In this document: piece after piece, positions 38,740 through 47,965 of the stretch
Layout: every line of letters starts with the position of its first letter
Numbering within the stretch: the stretch's first letter is position 1
Source: RGIG3701 sp017403345
GTDB lineage: Bacteria; Planctomycetota; Planctomycetia; Pirellulales; Thermoguttaceae
Direction: 5' to 3'
Length of the DNA stretch: 64,000 bases
NCBI GenBank assembly: GCA_017403345.1
Contig: JAFQOH010000074.1
Span: 56,793 to 120,792, forward strand
The notes under the pieces: generated by a model
Told to the model about the DNA's origin: nothing
Seen by the model: the letters and a program-made list of their open reading frames with translations, nothing else
Databases searched by the model: none
Made by a program: the position numbers and the translations under genes

Positions 38740-41067
38740 ATGCGTCCCAAAACCATCCTTCCGTTTGCGTTTTCTCTGATGTTGGCCCCTGCTCTGATCT
38801 GCGGGCAGGAATTTTCTCCCGAAACGCAGCGTGTTATGCACGATTCCGTTCAGCGTGCGTTCGAGACCGTCCGGACGGGCGATGCGTCTAGGCTCGCGGA
38901 ACTGGAGAAGATGCTCCTCGACCCGCGGCTCTGTACCGCTGCGCGTACCGCACTTGAAAATCTTCCAGACCGGGCGGGGATCCCGACGCTTCGAAAAGGG
39001 CTCGGCTCGCCGCATGAAGAGTGCGCAGCAGGCGCGATCACGTCGCTCGGAATGATGGAAGATGCCGAGTCAGTCTCCCGTCTCGCAGAATTCGCATCGT
39101 GTGACTGCCACTCGATCCGGATCCGGACAGCGGCACTTCGGGCACTCGGCAGGATCGGTGCGGCGGAAGGTCTCCTCGTCCTTCAAAACGCGCTGTGTGA
39201 TGAGGATCCCGCGCTCCAGCGTGCAGCCGCAGACGGTCTCTTCACCGCGGCAGCAAAACTCGCAGGATCAAACAGGCGATCTGACATGGAAACGGCCGCC
39301 GAGTATTTTCGAAGCGTCCGCAGCGCGAAGATCGACGGTCCAACGACTCGGATCGCGCTTCAAAATGAACTTCTCCTGACCGGCGACGCCAGCCTTTTCC
39401 AAAATCTCCTGCGCTCTCCGGACGACGCGGATCTCCGCACAGCCCAAACCGTTTTGACGCAAACCAACTCGGACGCGCTTTTCCGAACAGCACTCCAGAC
39501 ACTCACGGACCTTCCGGAAGAACGGCAGGAAAAGATCCTCGCAGCACTTGCGGTCACCGAACGCACGGACCTTACGCCGGCATTGCTCGCACTTCACGGA
39601 AACGACGCCGTTCCGCAGGCGGCACTGCTCGCGGCACTTGGGGAACTGAAAGACGTTCGGGCACTCGACACGCTGGTACGAACACTGAATTCCAAAGACG
39701 AAACGCTCCGAAATACTGCGGTCCGCGGCCTTTGCGGTCTGAAACCGGAAGAGATCCAGGAAGCGGTAGGAAAGATCCTTCAAAACGGCTCGGCACAGGA
39801 AACAGAACAGCTCGCGGCGCTTGAGATCGTACAGAAACAGCGTCTGACGGCACTTCTTCCGCAGGTAAAACTCCTCATGACGGACTCTCCCAGCCCGAAA
39901 ATCACCGCGTCGGCCATGGAAGTCTACTCGCAGATCATCACTCCGACGCCAGGCGACATTGCGGAGTTTGCGACGGTGTTTGAAGTCCAGGAACGCTACC
40001 CGAAAGAGGTCTTTGAGTCCGCAATGGCGAATCTTTGCCGAAGATCGGCCGCCAAATCGGAAACGATCGAGTGTCTCGTGAAACTCTACCCGGACGACCC
40101 CGTCACGCTCGTTCGCCGGGTCAGCGCCGTCGGCGGGAAACAGAGTGCAGAACTGCTCGGAAAGTACGCGGAAATGTACGCACAGGACGGCTCGGAGACC
40201 GGTATTGCTGTAGTGGATGAGGCGACGGAAATGCTCGGAAAATGGCCCTCTGCCGATGCGGGGAACGTTCTGGGACGCTTGGCCGTCACGCTTCCGGAGG
40301 GGAAATTCAAGACCCGCGCCCTTCGCGGTTACCTGCGGATCCTGCGTCAAATGGGGATGGCGCCGCTCGAAAAACGCAGAATGCTCAGCAACGCGCTCGC
40401 CCTGACGGAAGGAAGACCCGAGGAAAGAGAGCGTTTCGCGGCGATCATTCCGCAGTTTGAAAAACAGTTCCCAGAAAGAACGCTCTTCAACGGAAAAGAC
40501 TTCACCGGCTGGGAGATGATCGCGGACGTTTTCCGGATCGAAGACGGTGCGATCGTCGGCGGAAATTTCGAGAAAGGCGTGGACCGGAATCAGTTCCTCA
40601 CCACGACGGAGCGTTTCGGCGACTTTTACCTGCGGCTCGAATGCAAGATCATCGACGCTCCGGAGAATGTGCGGAAAGACGGAAACGCAGGGATCCAGAT
40701 CCGCTCGGAACGCATTCCGAACAGCCACGAAATGATCGGATACCAGGCAGACATGACGTCTGACGGAAGCTATTGGGGACACCTTTACGATGAATCGCGC
40801 AGACGCCGGATGCTCCAGACTCCGGATCCCGAACTCGTGAAGAAGATTTGGAAACCGAACGACTGGAATCGCTACGAGATCCTCTGCCAAGGACGGACCG
40901 TGCGGCTTTTCCTCAACGGAGTTGAGACGGTGAACTACACGGAAACAGACGAAACCCTCGCGCAGACCGGCCTGATCGGGCTTCAGATCCACTCCGGAGG
41001 CCCTGCGAGATCCTACTACCGGAACATTTTCATCAGCACTGCAGCAACGAATGACTCACGATGGTAG
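38740..41067 (+). CDS. Secreted HEAT-repeat plus DUF1080 (3-keto-disaccharide hydrolase-like) protein
   Basis: The 775-residue protein has a signal peptide (MRPKTILPFAFSLMLAPALICG). Residues about 40-560 are HEAT-like helical repeats, with many copies of a pattern such as LRNTAVRGLCGLKPEEIQEAV. The C-terminal ~200 residues are a DUF1080 domain. It begins TLFNGKDFTGWEMIADVFRIEDGAIVGGN, has NAGIQIRSERIP, and ends GLIGLQIHSGGPARSYYRNIFI. DUF1080 is a concanavalin-like fold linked with 3-keto-disaccharide hydrolysis in planctomycetes. The fusion suggests a secreted or periplasmic sugar enzyme with a binding scaffold. Confidence 0.85.
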   Translation: MRPKTILPFAFSLMLAPALICGQEFSPETQRVMHDSVQRAFETVRTGDASRLAELEKMLLDPRLCTAARTALENLPDRAGIPTLRKGLGSPHEECAAGAITSLGMMEDAESVSRLAEFASCDCHSIRIRTAALRALGRIGAAEGLLVLQNALCDEDPALQRAAADGLFTAAAKLAGSNRRSDMETAAEYFRSVRSAKIDGPTTRIALQNELLLTGDASLFQNLLRSPDDADLRTAQTVLTQTNSDALFRTALQTLTDLPEERQEKILAALAVTERTDLTPALLALHGNDAVPQAALLAALGELKDVRALDTLVRTLNSKDETLRNTAVRGLCGLKPEEIQEAVGKILQNGSAQETEQLAALEIVQKQRLTALLPQVKLLMTDSPSPKITASAMEVYSQIITPTPGDIAEFATVFEVQERYPKEVFESAMANLCRRSAAKSETIECLVKLYPDDPVTLVRRVSAVGGKQSAELLGKYAEMYAQDGSETGIAVVDEATEMLGKWPSADAGNVLGRLAVTLPEGKFKTRALRGYLRILRQMGMAPLEKRRMLSNALALTEGRPEERERFAAIIPQFEKQFPERTLFNGKDFTGWEMIADVFRIEDGAIVGGNFEKGVDRNQFLTTTERFGDFYLRLECKIIDAPENVRKDGNAGIQIRSERIPNSHEMIGYQADMTSDGSYWGHLYDESRRRRMLQTPDPELVKKIWKPNDWNRYEILCQGRTVRLFLNGVETVNYTETDETLAQTGLIGLQIHSGGPARSYYRNIFISTAATNDSRW

Positions 41068-41324
41068 AGACACACGAAATACAGCCTCCGACCTCCCGGA
41101 GGCTGTATGCTCAAGGACTTGCAGAATACTCCCCCCTGCACACTGCGTATTTTTTCTTTTTTGATCAAGATCCTCAAAACAGAAAGTGTTTTGGGAAAAT
41201 TTTCCTCAAATAATTTAAAATTGGGGGAATTTTTGATAACACTCTACTCGATATGTAGTAGACAGCTATACCCCTATCGTTTGGTCTACAACAGACCTTC
41301 AGGATCCAACCAAAAAGAGTCAAT

Positions 41325-42277
41325 ATGAGATTCGCAATTTCATTTGCATTTTTTTGATGCCCTTATTCCTCGGTCCGTTCTTCTGCTTTGCAGAAACAGA
41401 GACATTTTCCAGCAAGGACATTTAGGAAGACGACGCGATCTATTTCAAAGTAGAAAAATATGACGTCTCATTGAATCCTCCCCTCCTTCCCTATTTTGAG
41501 ATCTGCTCGCACAACGGAACGAAAAAGGACCGGATCGCGCGGACCTGGGCCTCAGAAAAGTTTTTGACCATGGATTCCGTTTCGGATCCGAGCGACTATG
41601 AGTTTTCGATTCTGAAGAAAGACGCGGAGCTTCTTTCGATCGATGTTTTGACAGACTACGGAAATGTCGTTCTCGCGGAAGGCCGACTCACGGACTCTGT
41701 CCAAGGGATCCAGGCTCCAACCAGCGGAAAAACTTTACGATGGAGTCAAAGACAGCTGCGTCAGCAATGGCGTGAAAACTTTCATTCAAAAGGACTCCCG
41801 AAACTCCACGGCGGGAAAGTTCTGTTCGTAAAATCGCCGGCGGTTCTGGATGGCTTGGCCAAACCGCTTGCCGTTTTTGACGTCGTTCGCGGCGAGCAGA
41901 TCATTTACTCAACGCACTCGGAGTATTACGCCGGAAATCTGGATCGCGATCTGGCCCAGCTCAAACTTCTGATCGGTTCCGTGCAAATGGTGGTCGGTAC
42001 GATCGGCACAGTAGCCATTCTGGTTCCCGATCCGATCACAGCCGCCGTTGAATGCGTGGTTTTGGTCGTGAGTTTCGGCGTGGAAGCGGCTCTCTGGATC
42101 GTGGCCAAGATCCAGGAACGAAGGATCCGGAATCAGAGTGAGATGCTCTGCCGGATCACGGAAAACGAACGCCCGGGAATGCTCCGCGAGCTGATCCTCC
42201 GCGAGCTGATCCTCCGCGAGCTGATCCTCCGCGAGCTGATCCTCCGCGAGCTGGATACATACAGTCCAACTCCATGA
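41325..42277 (+). pseudogene. Decayed secreted/membrane protein gene (frameshift and in-frame TAG)
   Basis: The ATG at 41325 reads MRFAISFAFF and then meets TGA. Adding one T to the T7 run at about 41349-41355 would join it to LMPLFLGPFFCFAETETFSS, completing a signal peptide. A TAG follows at 41423-41425. After it the frame reads EDDAIYFKVEKYDVSLNPPLLPYF and stays open to 42277. A TTG at 41471 could give a shorter product. The body has two hydrophobic segments (IGSVQMVVGTIGTVAILVP and VVLVVSFGVEAALWIVA). It ends in a repeat-encoded helix LRELILRELILREL. The protein family is not recognised. One frameshift and one stop support a pseudogene. Confidence 0.65.
42182..42253. repeat. 15-bp minisatellite at the end of the decayed gene
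   Basis: CTCCGCGAGCTGATC occurs four times in tandem (42182-42241) followed by a 12-base partial copy. It encodes a repeating Leu-Arg-Glu-Leu-Ile helix. Perfect copies imply recent slippage. Confidence 0.8.
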
Positions 42278-42347
42278 AATCAGCGGCTGAAAATCAGCAG
42301 CTGAAAATCAAATGTCGAAAGCAGATCCGCGATGCGAAACGCAAAAG

Positions 42348-44351
42348 TCATTCTCGGCCGGAGAACGTGTTTCCGGAGTCACGCAGAACTTTGGCGTAGG
42401 CTGGATTATCTGCGCGGCCGGTCATCTCGAAAAGGAATCGGCTGGGAATCGTGTCGCGTTTTTTTCCCCATTTCATTCGGTGGAGCGCCAGCGAAAGCGT
42501 GAGCCGTTCCTTTGCGCGCGTCATGCCGACGTAACAGAGCCGCCGTTCTTCTGCCACATTGTCGCGGAATGGGTCGGAGATCGATTTTCGATGCGGAAGA
42601 AAACCCTCTTCCATCCCCACCATGTACACTTCGGGGAATTCCAGACCTTTTGCCGCGTGGAGCGTCATGAGGATGACGGCGCCGTTTTTGAGCTGCTCTT
42701 CTTTTTCGCTTCCCGAGTCGTCCCGGTCCATGAGCGAAAGCTGCTGAACGAACGATGAAAGACGCGGTCTCTCTTCTTTCTGCACAAAAGACGCGGCCGA
42801 GTTCACAAATTCTTCCACAAGATTCCACCGCATCTCGCGGTCATTCGGCTTTTCGTTCAGTCGGTCGATCTCCGTGCGGTACTGGATGGTGTCGAGGAGC
42901 GTCCGGATCAATTCGTCAACGGGCTGCTGCTGGGCATGGAGCTGAAGTTTCCGGATCATTTGGCGGAACTCGCCGATGGCGGTGACGGCCTTTGCGGGGA
43001 CCTTGGCGTTTTGGAGCATTTCCGCATTTCCAAGCGTCTCCCACAGCGTCTTTTTCTCGGCCAGTGCAGTTTCCATGCACCGGATCATCGTCGTCTGACC
43101 GATCCCGCGCGGCGGTGTGTTGACGGCACGCAGCAGCGAGACTTCATCCCGCGGATTCAAGATCACGCGCAGGTAGGCGAGCAGGTCGCGCACTTCTTTC
43201 CGGTCAAAAAACGACATGCTGCCGATGAGTGTGTACGGTACGTTCTGACGTTTGAATTCCACTTCAAAAAGCCGCGACTGTTCATTCGTGCGGAAAAGGA
43301 CCGCGATGTCGTTCGGCTGACGGATCCGGAGCTGGAGACGTCGGCGGATCTCCGAGACGACGATCTGCGCTTCCTCATCCGGGTCGGGACACTGGAGCAC
43401 GCGCGGAGTTTCGCCGGAGACCGTGGCGCGGAGAGTCTTAGGGTGACGCTGACGATTGAACGCCACGACACGGTTGGCCCACTGGATGATCTCGTGCGTG
43501 GAGCGGTAGTTCGTTTCCAGCTTCACGACCTTTGCGTCCGTCCAGTCTCGTTGAAAACGCAAAATGTGCGTCACTTCCGCACCGCGCCAGGCATAGATCG
43601 ACTGATCGTCGTCTCCCACGACACACAGGTTTCTGTGCTCGAGCGCCAAAGCACGAATGATCCGGTACTGCGTCTGGTTCGTGTCCTGGTACTCGTCCAC
43701 GAGAATGTGGTCGAAAAGTCCTCTTTCCGCTTCAAGAACGTCCGGGAAATCACGCAGGAGATCTTCCACCAGAAGCAGAATGTCGTCGAAGTCCACCGCA
43801 CCGCACGCTTTCAGTGCCGTCTGATACCTGCGGTAAATACTGGCGGCGAGGTACTCCCGGTCATTCTCCGCGTGCCGATCCGCTTCGTGAGGCCGGATGC
43901 CCTGCGTTTTCCAGCGGCTGATGATGTTGATGAAGTCGCCGGGGTGTAAATTGGCAAGATTCGTCGCAATGTCGTTCAGGACCCGTTTTGCGAGGCTTTC
44001 CTGATCGTTTCGGTCGTAAATGGCAAACTGCTCCGGGTAACCGAGCTTCGTGATGTGCCGGCGGAGGATCTGAACGCAGAGGGAGTGGAACGTCGCGACG
44101 AGCGGGACCGGCATGTCTTTCGGCGGACGTGAGTTGGGGAAGAGGATCTGAAGAACGCGCTCTCGCATTTCGGCGGCGGCTTTGTTCGTGAAAGTCACTG
44201 CAAGGATCCGATCCGGAGCGATGCCGCTTCGGATGAGTTCCGCAATGCGCATGGTCACCACGCGCGTTTTTCCGGAACCGGCTCCGGCCAAAACGAGCAG
44301 CGGACCCCGAAGCGTATGGACCGCTTCTGCCTGTGCAGGATTCAAACCCAT
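42348..44351 (-). CDS. uvrD: UvrD/PcrA-type superfamily I DNA helicase
   Basis: The 667-residue protein has all SF1A motifs in order. These are GLNPAQAEAVHTLRGP (Q motif), GAGSGKTRVV (Walker A), VDEYQDTNQTQYRI (motif II), GDDDQSIYAWRGA (III) and TNYRSTHEI (IV). TLHAAKGLEFPEVYMVGM (V) and RRLCYVGMTRAKERLTL (VI) complete the set. It unwinds DNA 3'-5' in repair and replication. Length fits PcrA/UvrD. The C-terminal Tudor-like extension of UvrD is short here. It stands alone with no cotranscribed partner and an AAGGGAG before the ATG. Confidence 0.9.
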   Translation of the reverse strand: MGLNPAQAEAVHTLRGPLLVLAGAGSGKTRVVTMRIAELIRSGIAPDRILAVTFTNKAAAEMRERVLQILFPNSRPPKDMPVPLVATFHSLCVQILRRHITKLGYPEQFAIYDRNDQESLAKRVLNDIATNLANLHPGDFINIISRWKTQGIRPHEADRHAENDREYLAASIYRRYQTALKACGAVDFDDILLLVEDLLRDFPDVLEAERGLFDHILVDEYQDTNQTQYRIIRALALEHRNLCVVGDDDQSIYAWRGAEVTHILRFQRDWTDAKVVKLETNYRSTHEIIQWANRVVAFNRQRHPKTLRATVSGETPRVLQCPDPDEEAQIVVSEIRRRLQLRIRQPNDIAVLFRTNEQSRLFEVEFKRQNVPYTLIGSMSFFDRKEVRDLLAYLRVILNPRDEVSLLRAVNTPPRGIGQTTMIRCMETALAEKKTLWETLGNAEMLQNAKVPAKAVTAIGEFRQMIRKLQLHAQQQPVDELIRTLLDTIQYRTEIDRLNEKPNDREMRWNLVEEFVNSAASFVQKEERPRLSSFVQQLSLMDRDDSGSEKEEQLKNGAVILMTLHAAKGLEFPEVYMVGMEEGFLPHRKSISDPFRDNVAEERRLCYVGMTRAKERLTLSLALHRMKWGKKRDTIPSRFLFEMTGRADNPAYAKVLRDSGNTFSGRE

Positions 44352-45074
44352 GAAAATCTCCCTTTGTTAGTGAACTGCCGATAGACCTGATTTCCTGAAT
44401 ATCGAAAATTTCCCCAAACATCTTGAATCCACCCTTCCCTGTGCCGGTATATTCGGAAAACTATGCAGTTCTGACGGCTGCCTTTTCTGAAAAGAGACGT
44501 TCTGAAAACGGCTTTTGCGTCGTTGGGATGATTTTTTCTGGTCTATCCGGGAACTGCGTATCCGTTTTACCACTGAATCCACTGAATCCACTGAAGAGTT
44601 CACAGAAAGACACTGAATCCACTGAATCCACTGAAGAGTTCACAGAAAGACACTGGATCCACTGAAGAGTTCACAGAAAGACACTGAAAGGAAACACGAA
44701 AAACTCGAAAAGATGCGAAATTCACTAAAAGACTAAAAAATATTTTAAATCTTTCGCGTCTTTTCGTGTTTTCCGTGAAATTCGTGTCAGGGCACGTTCA
44801 CTCCCTTTTTTCTTTTTTCTTTAAAATTTCATGCGGACCTTCTACCGCCGGCGCATGCCTTGAAAATGAGAGTTTTAACTTGAAAATGAGAGTTTTAAAG
44901 AGAAGAGCAGGGATCGATCCGCGAGATGAATTTCATCCCAAGCTCAAAAATACACAAAATGGATCTTGCCTCCCCCTTGCAGAAAATCATGAAAGAGGAT
45001 AAAATCGAAAAAAATGTTTGCATTGACCTGCCGTTTAGTGCCGAATTCCGTTTTTTGCTGAATTAGGAGGAAAA
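44352..45074. other. Intergenic region with a dispersed repeat copy
   Basis: The 723-base gap between two divergently transcribed genes has no convincing gene. It holds the dispersed repeat at 44545-44791. A TTGACC-like element lies near 45028 upstream of the ADP-ribosylglycohydrolase-like gene, but no clear -10 follows. Confidence 0.6.
44545..44791. repeat. Dispersed intergenic repeat, copy 1, with internal tandem units
   Basis: The copy begins ATCCGGGAACTGCGTA and ends GTGAAATTCGTGTCAGG. The same ends mark copy 2 at 58089-58275. Inside, a 40-bp unit (CACTGAATCC twice, then CACTGAAGAGTTCACAGAAAGA) stands at 44571-44610 and, identical, at 44611-44650, with a 31-bp partial at 44651-44681. Downstream AACACGAAAA and TTTTCGTGTT are inverted and could fold into a hairpin. 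It looks like a mobile or expanding noncoding element. Confidence 0.7.
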
Positions 45075-46763
45075 ATGAAACGAGTTCTGAAATACTTGTG
45101 CGTTTTGGGATTTTTTTGGAGCTGCGCCGTCTGCATTTCGGGGACGTACGCGTCAGGAAACGGTAGGGAGAAGATGGAGTTTCGCCGTCTATCCGTCGAA
45201 GAGTACCGCGACAAAATGAAAGCCGGCTGGGTCGGACAGATCGCCGGAGTCTGCTGGGGTGCGCCGACGGAATTCAAATTCGTGGACCGGATCATTCCGG
45301 AGGATCAGGTTCCGGTCTGGACGCCGGGGATGATCAACCGCGCGTTCGGACAGGATGACCTTTACGTGGAAATGACGTTCCTCCGTACGATGGAAGTGTA
45401 TGGTCTGGACTGCTCCATTCGGCAGGCGGGGATCGATTTCGCGAACAGCAAGTACGCTCTCTGGTGCGCGAACAAAGCGGGACGAAACAATCTGCGCAGC
45501 GGGATCGCTCCGCCGGATTCCGGACACCCGAAGTTCAATCGCTGCCCCAACGACATCGATTACCAGATCGAAGCGGACTATTCCGGTCTCATCTCGCCCG
45601 GTTTGCCGAATCAGGTCATTGCGCTCGGAGAGAAATTCGGGCGGTTGATGAACTACGGAGACGGTATCTACGGCGGAGTTTTCATGGGCGCAATGTACTC
45701 GGAGGCCTTTTTCACCGACGACCTGAACACGATGATCGACGCAGGTCTTGCGGCAATTCCTGCAGACTCACAGTACGCTGAAATGGTGCGGGATCTGCGT
45801 GCCTGGCATAGAGAAGACCCGAACGACTGGACTTCCGCGTGGAACAAATGCCTCGAAAAGTACCGACTGGACCCGGAGTACCAGAAAGCGAGCAACGGCG
45901 CGATCGACGTGAAGATCAACGGTGCGTGCATCCTGCTCGGTCTCCTTTACGGAAACGGCGATCTTGACCAGACGATCCTGATCTCCATGCGGGCAGGGTA
46001 CGATTCCGACTGCAATCCGTCAAGCGCGGCAGGGGTACTCTTTACGCAGCTCGGCTTCCAAAACCTCCCGGCACGATTTTCCGAAAAACTGGATCACGTG
46101 TCGAAATTCTCGTACACTGAGTACAATTTCCCGGCACTTCTTGACGTCTGCGAGAAACTTGCACGTCAGTCGGTCGTGAAGGCCGGCGGACGCATGGAAA
46201 CAGTCAACGGTGTCGAGTATTTCGTCATCCCGAAACAGAAAGCGCAGCCGATGCCGCTTGAGCTTTCGTGGGATCCGAAACCGCCGCAGGAATGCCGATT
46301 CACGGACGAAGAGATGGAAAAGATCCTCTTCCGAAACTATGGGCTGAATAATTTGCAGGTCGGCGTCGATAAATTCTTCCCCGGCTGGAAAATTTCGCAG
46401 TGCGGGCCGGATATGGACCCGGGATTCCGGGAGAAGGAACGCGGCAAGGAAAACGTGCTTCTCTCGCACCCGCTGGACCGGAACACACCCTGCCTTCTTT
46501 CGCGTTCGTATGCGGTGAAAGAGGGAAAAAAGACGTTCCTGTGTCTCACAGTCACGAACCACCCCGGCCATGACTGGGTCCTGAAGATCCGCGTCAACGG
46601 CTCCGTGCAGTTTGAAAAGACCATCGAGGGTGACCAATGGCAGGACATCGACTTCGACCTGACTCCGTTTGCCGGAAATACCATCCAGCTCGAACTCGAA
46701 AACTTCCCCAATGCCTGGGCTTGGGAAGCTGGATACTGGAGCCGTATCGAGATCACAGAATGA
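45075..46763 (+). CDS. Secreted ADP-ribosylglycohydrolase-fold protein
   Basis: The 562 residues start with a signal peptide (MKRVLKYLCVLGFFWSCAVCISG). The domain after it has KAGWVGQIAGVCWGAPTEF, then FGQDDLYVEMTFLRTME near residue 97. GGVFMGAMYSEAF and the metal-site block MRAGYDSDCNPSSAAGVL follow near residue 309. These are the acidic motifs of the ADP-ribosylglycohydrolase (DraG/ARH) family, which uses two Mg ions. The C-terminal ~130 residues form a carbohydrate-binding-like beta domain (PFAGNTIQLELENFPNAW). Because it is exported, the substrate is probably a nucleoside or sugar rather than ADP-ribosylated protein. AGGAGG precedes the ATG. Confidence 0.8.
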   Translation: MKRVLKYLCVLGFFWSCAVCISGTYASGNGREKMEFRRLSVEEYRDKMKAGWVGQIAGVCWGAPTEFKFVDRIIPEDQVPVWTPGMINRAFGQDDLYVEMTFLRTMEVYGLDCSIRQAGIDFANSKYALWCANKAGRNNLRSGIAPPDSGHPKFNRCPNDIDYQIEADYSGLISPGLPNQVIALGEKFGRLMNYGDGIYGGVFMGAMYSEAFFTDDLNTMIDAGLAAIPADSQYAEMVRDLRAWHREDPNDWTSAWNKCLEKYRLDPEYQKASNGAIDVKINGACILLGLLYGNGDLDQTILISMRAGYDSDCNPSSAAGVLFTQLGFQNLPARFSEKLDHVSKFSYTEYNFPALLDVCEKLARQSVVKAGGRMETVNGVEYFVIPKQKAQPMPLELSWDPKPPQECRFTDEEMEKILFRNYGLNNLQVGVDKFFPGWKISQCGPDMDPGFREKERGKENVLLSHPLDRNTPCLLSRSYAVKEGKKTFLCLTVTNHPGHDWVLKIRVNGSVQFEKTIEGDQWQDIDFDLTPFAGNTIQLELENFPNAWAWEAGYWSRIEITE

Positions 46764-46835
46764 TTTTACCATGAAACCCGCAAGCGCCGTCAAAACTTGA
46801 ATTTCACGAAAGAAACGCCGGCGCCCGAAAGAAAT

Positions 46836-46883
46836 TTAAGGACCTTCCCTAAAAAAACGCTTTTATTGGAGGAAGGTCCTTAA
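46836..46883. terminator. Bidirectional intrinsic terminator between convergent genes
   Basis: TTAAGGACCTTCC (46836-46848) pairs perfectly with GGAAGGTCCTTAA (46871-46883). AT-rich flanks lie on both sides (AAATTT before, ATATTTTG after), so it serves both strands. It lies between the plus gene ending at 46763 and the minus gene ending at 46898. Confidence 0.8.
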
Positions 46884-46897
46884 ATATTTTGTTTCTT

Positions 46898-47713
46898 TCA
46901 TTTTAAAATGATGCGGAATCCGTGGCCGTAACTGCGAAAATTCGGTGCGTAGTAGTTTCGATACGCGGAACGGCAGAATCGCGCATCACCGTACCAGCCG
47001 CCGCCGCGATAGACACGGTTTACGCCGCTGGAGGGGCCCTGCGGGTCGGTCATCGGTGATCCTGCATACGAGTCTTCCGCATACCAGTCCAGACACCATT
47101 CCCACACATTACCGTGCATATCGTGAAGTCCCCAGGCATTCGTTTTTTTCTGTCCGACCGGCTGCGTTCTGTTTTCACTGTTTGGACCGAACCAAGCCAT
47201 TTTTTCAATATCACCTGCAAACGGTCCCGCAGTTCCTGCACGGCAGGCGTACTCCCACTGAGCCTCCGTCGGAAGCGTGACTGGAAGCCTGAGTTTTTCG
47301 GAGAGTCTTCGGCAAAATTCGATGCAATCGACCCAGCCGACCTGCTCCACCGGGAGATTTTCGCCGCGAAATACACTTGGTTCGTTTCCCATCACGCTTT
47401 TCCACATTTCCTGCGTCACTTCCGTCTCGAGCATCCAGAAACCGTCCGAGAGCGTGACTTCGTGCATGATCTCATCCGGACACCGGCCCGATTCGCCTTC
47501 AGGACTCCCCATCATGAACGTTCCTGCCGGACACCATCGGAAAGCATACTCGATCCCGTCGACCGTCTTTACCATCCGCGCTCCTGCCCCGGCTTCCGAT
47601 CGAGGCTCTGGGACATCAGGAAACTCCTGGGCCTCCATAGTCTGAACAGATGCAAAAACTAGAACGTACGCTAAAAGAAAAAGAAATAGGATGGGATCCC
47701 GAAAGTATTTCAT
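46898..47713 (-). CDS. Secreted FGE/sulfatase-modifying-factor domain protein
   Basis: The 271-residue protein from ATG 47713 has a signal peptide (MKYFRDPILFLFLLAYVLVFASVQ). The rest is one SUMF1-type domain: FRWCPAGTFMMGSPEGES, FWMLETEVTQEMWKSVMG, LPTEAQWEYACRAG, GLHDMHGNVWEWCLDWY, YRGGGWYGDARFCRS. It is a paralogue of the C-terminal domain of the kinase/LRR protein; several runs are identical. Many bacterial members are not formylglycine enzymes but ligand- or metal-binding. The consensus promoter at 47802-47830 drives it. Confidence 0.8.
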   Translation of the reverse strand: MKYFRDPILFLFLLAYVLVFASVQTMEAQEFPDVPEPRSEAGAGARMVKTVDGIEYAFRWCPAGTFMMGSPEGESGRCPDEIMHEVTLSDGFWMLETEVTQEMWKSVMGNEPSVFRGENLPVEQVGWVDCIEFCRRLSEKLRLPVTLPTEAQWEYACRAGTAGPFAGDIEKMAWFGPNSENRTQPVGQKKTNAWGLHDMHGNVWEWCLDWYAEDSYAGSPMTDPQGPSSGVNRVYRGGGWYGDARFCRSAYRNYYAPNFRSYGHGFRIILK

Positions 47714-47801
47714 ACACTTCACCTGAACTTTCACTGAAAACGGATCGGCAACCTCTAAAAACGCCGGTTTTCAGACAAAAGCTGCCGCCGCGACACGTGA
47801 A

Positions 47802-47830
47802 ATTATAGCACAAGGAAATATGACTGTCAA
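47802..47830 (-). promoter_or_regulatory. Consensus sigma-70 promoter of the FGE-like gene
   Basis: On the minus strand TTGACA (47825-47830) and TATAAT (47802-47807) are perfect, 17 bases apart. The start lies near 47795, about 80 bases before the ATG at 47713. The -35 is in the context CCTTGACA. Confidence 0.75.
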
Positions 47831-47965
47831 GGATCTTGGCTGGAAAAACCCGGGACAAACAGAATTTTAATGTTTTTCAAAACCGATCATAAGATCCCAT
47901 TCCGTGCGTTTCCGCGAGGCTGCGGGAACTTCTGTTTCGGAACGTCTGCTCATACTTCCTGAGGT

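Noticed and set aside
39268..40992. 574-codon minus-strand frame
   Set aside because: It is antisense to the HEAT-DUF1080 gene. GC-rich codon positions keep the opposite frame open; no domain is recognisable.
42936..43949. 337-codon plus-strand frame
   Set aside because: It is antisense to the UvrD/PcrA helicase gene with all helicase motifs.
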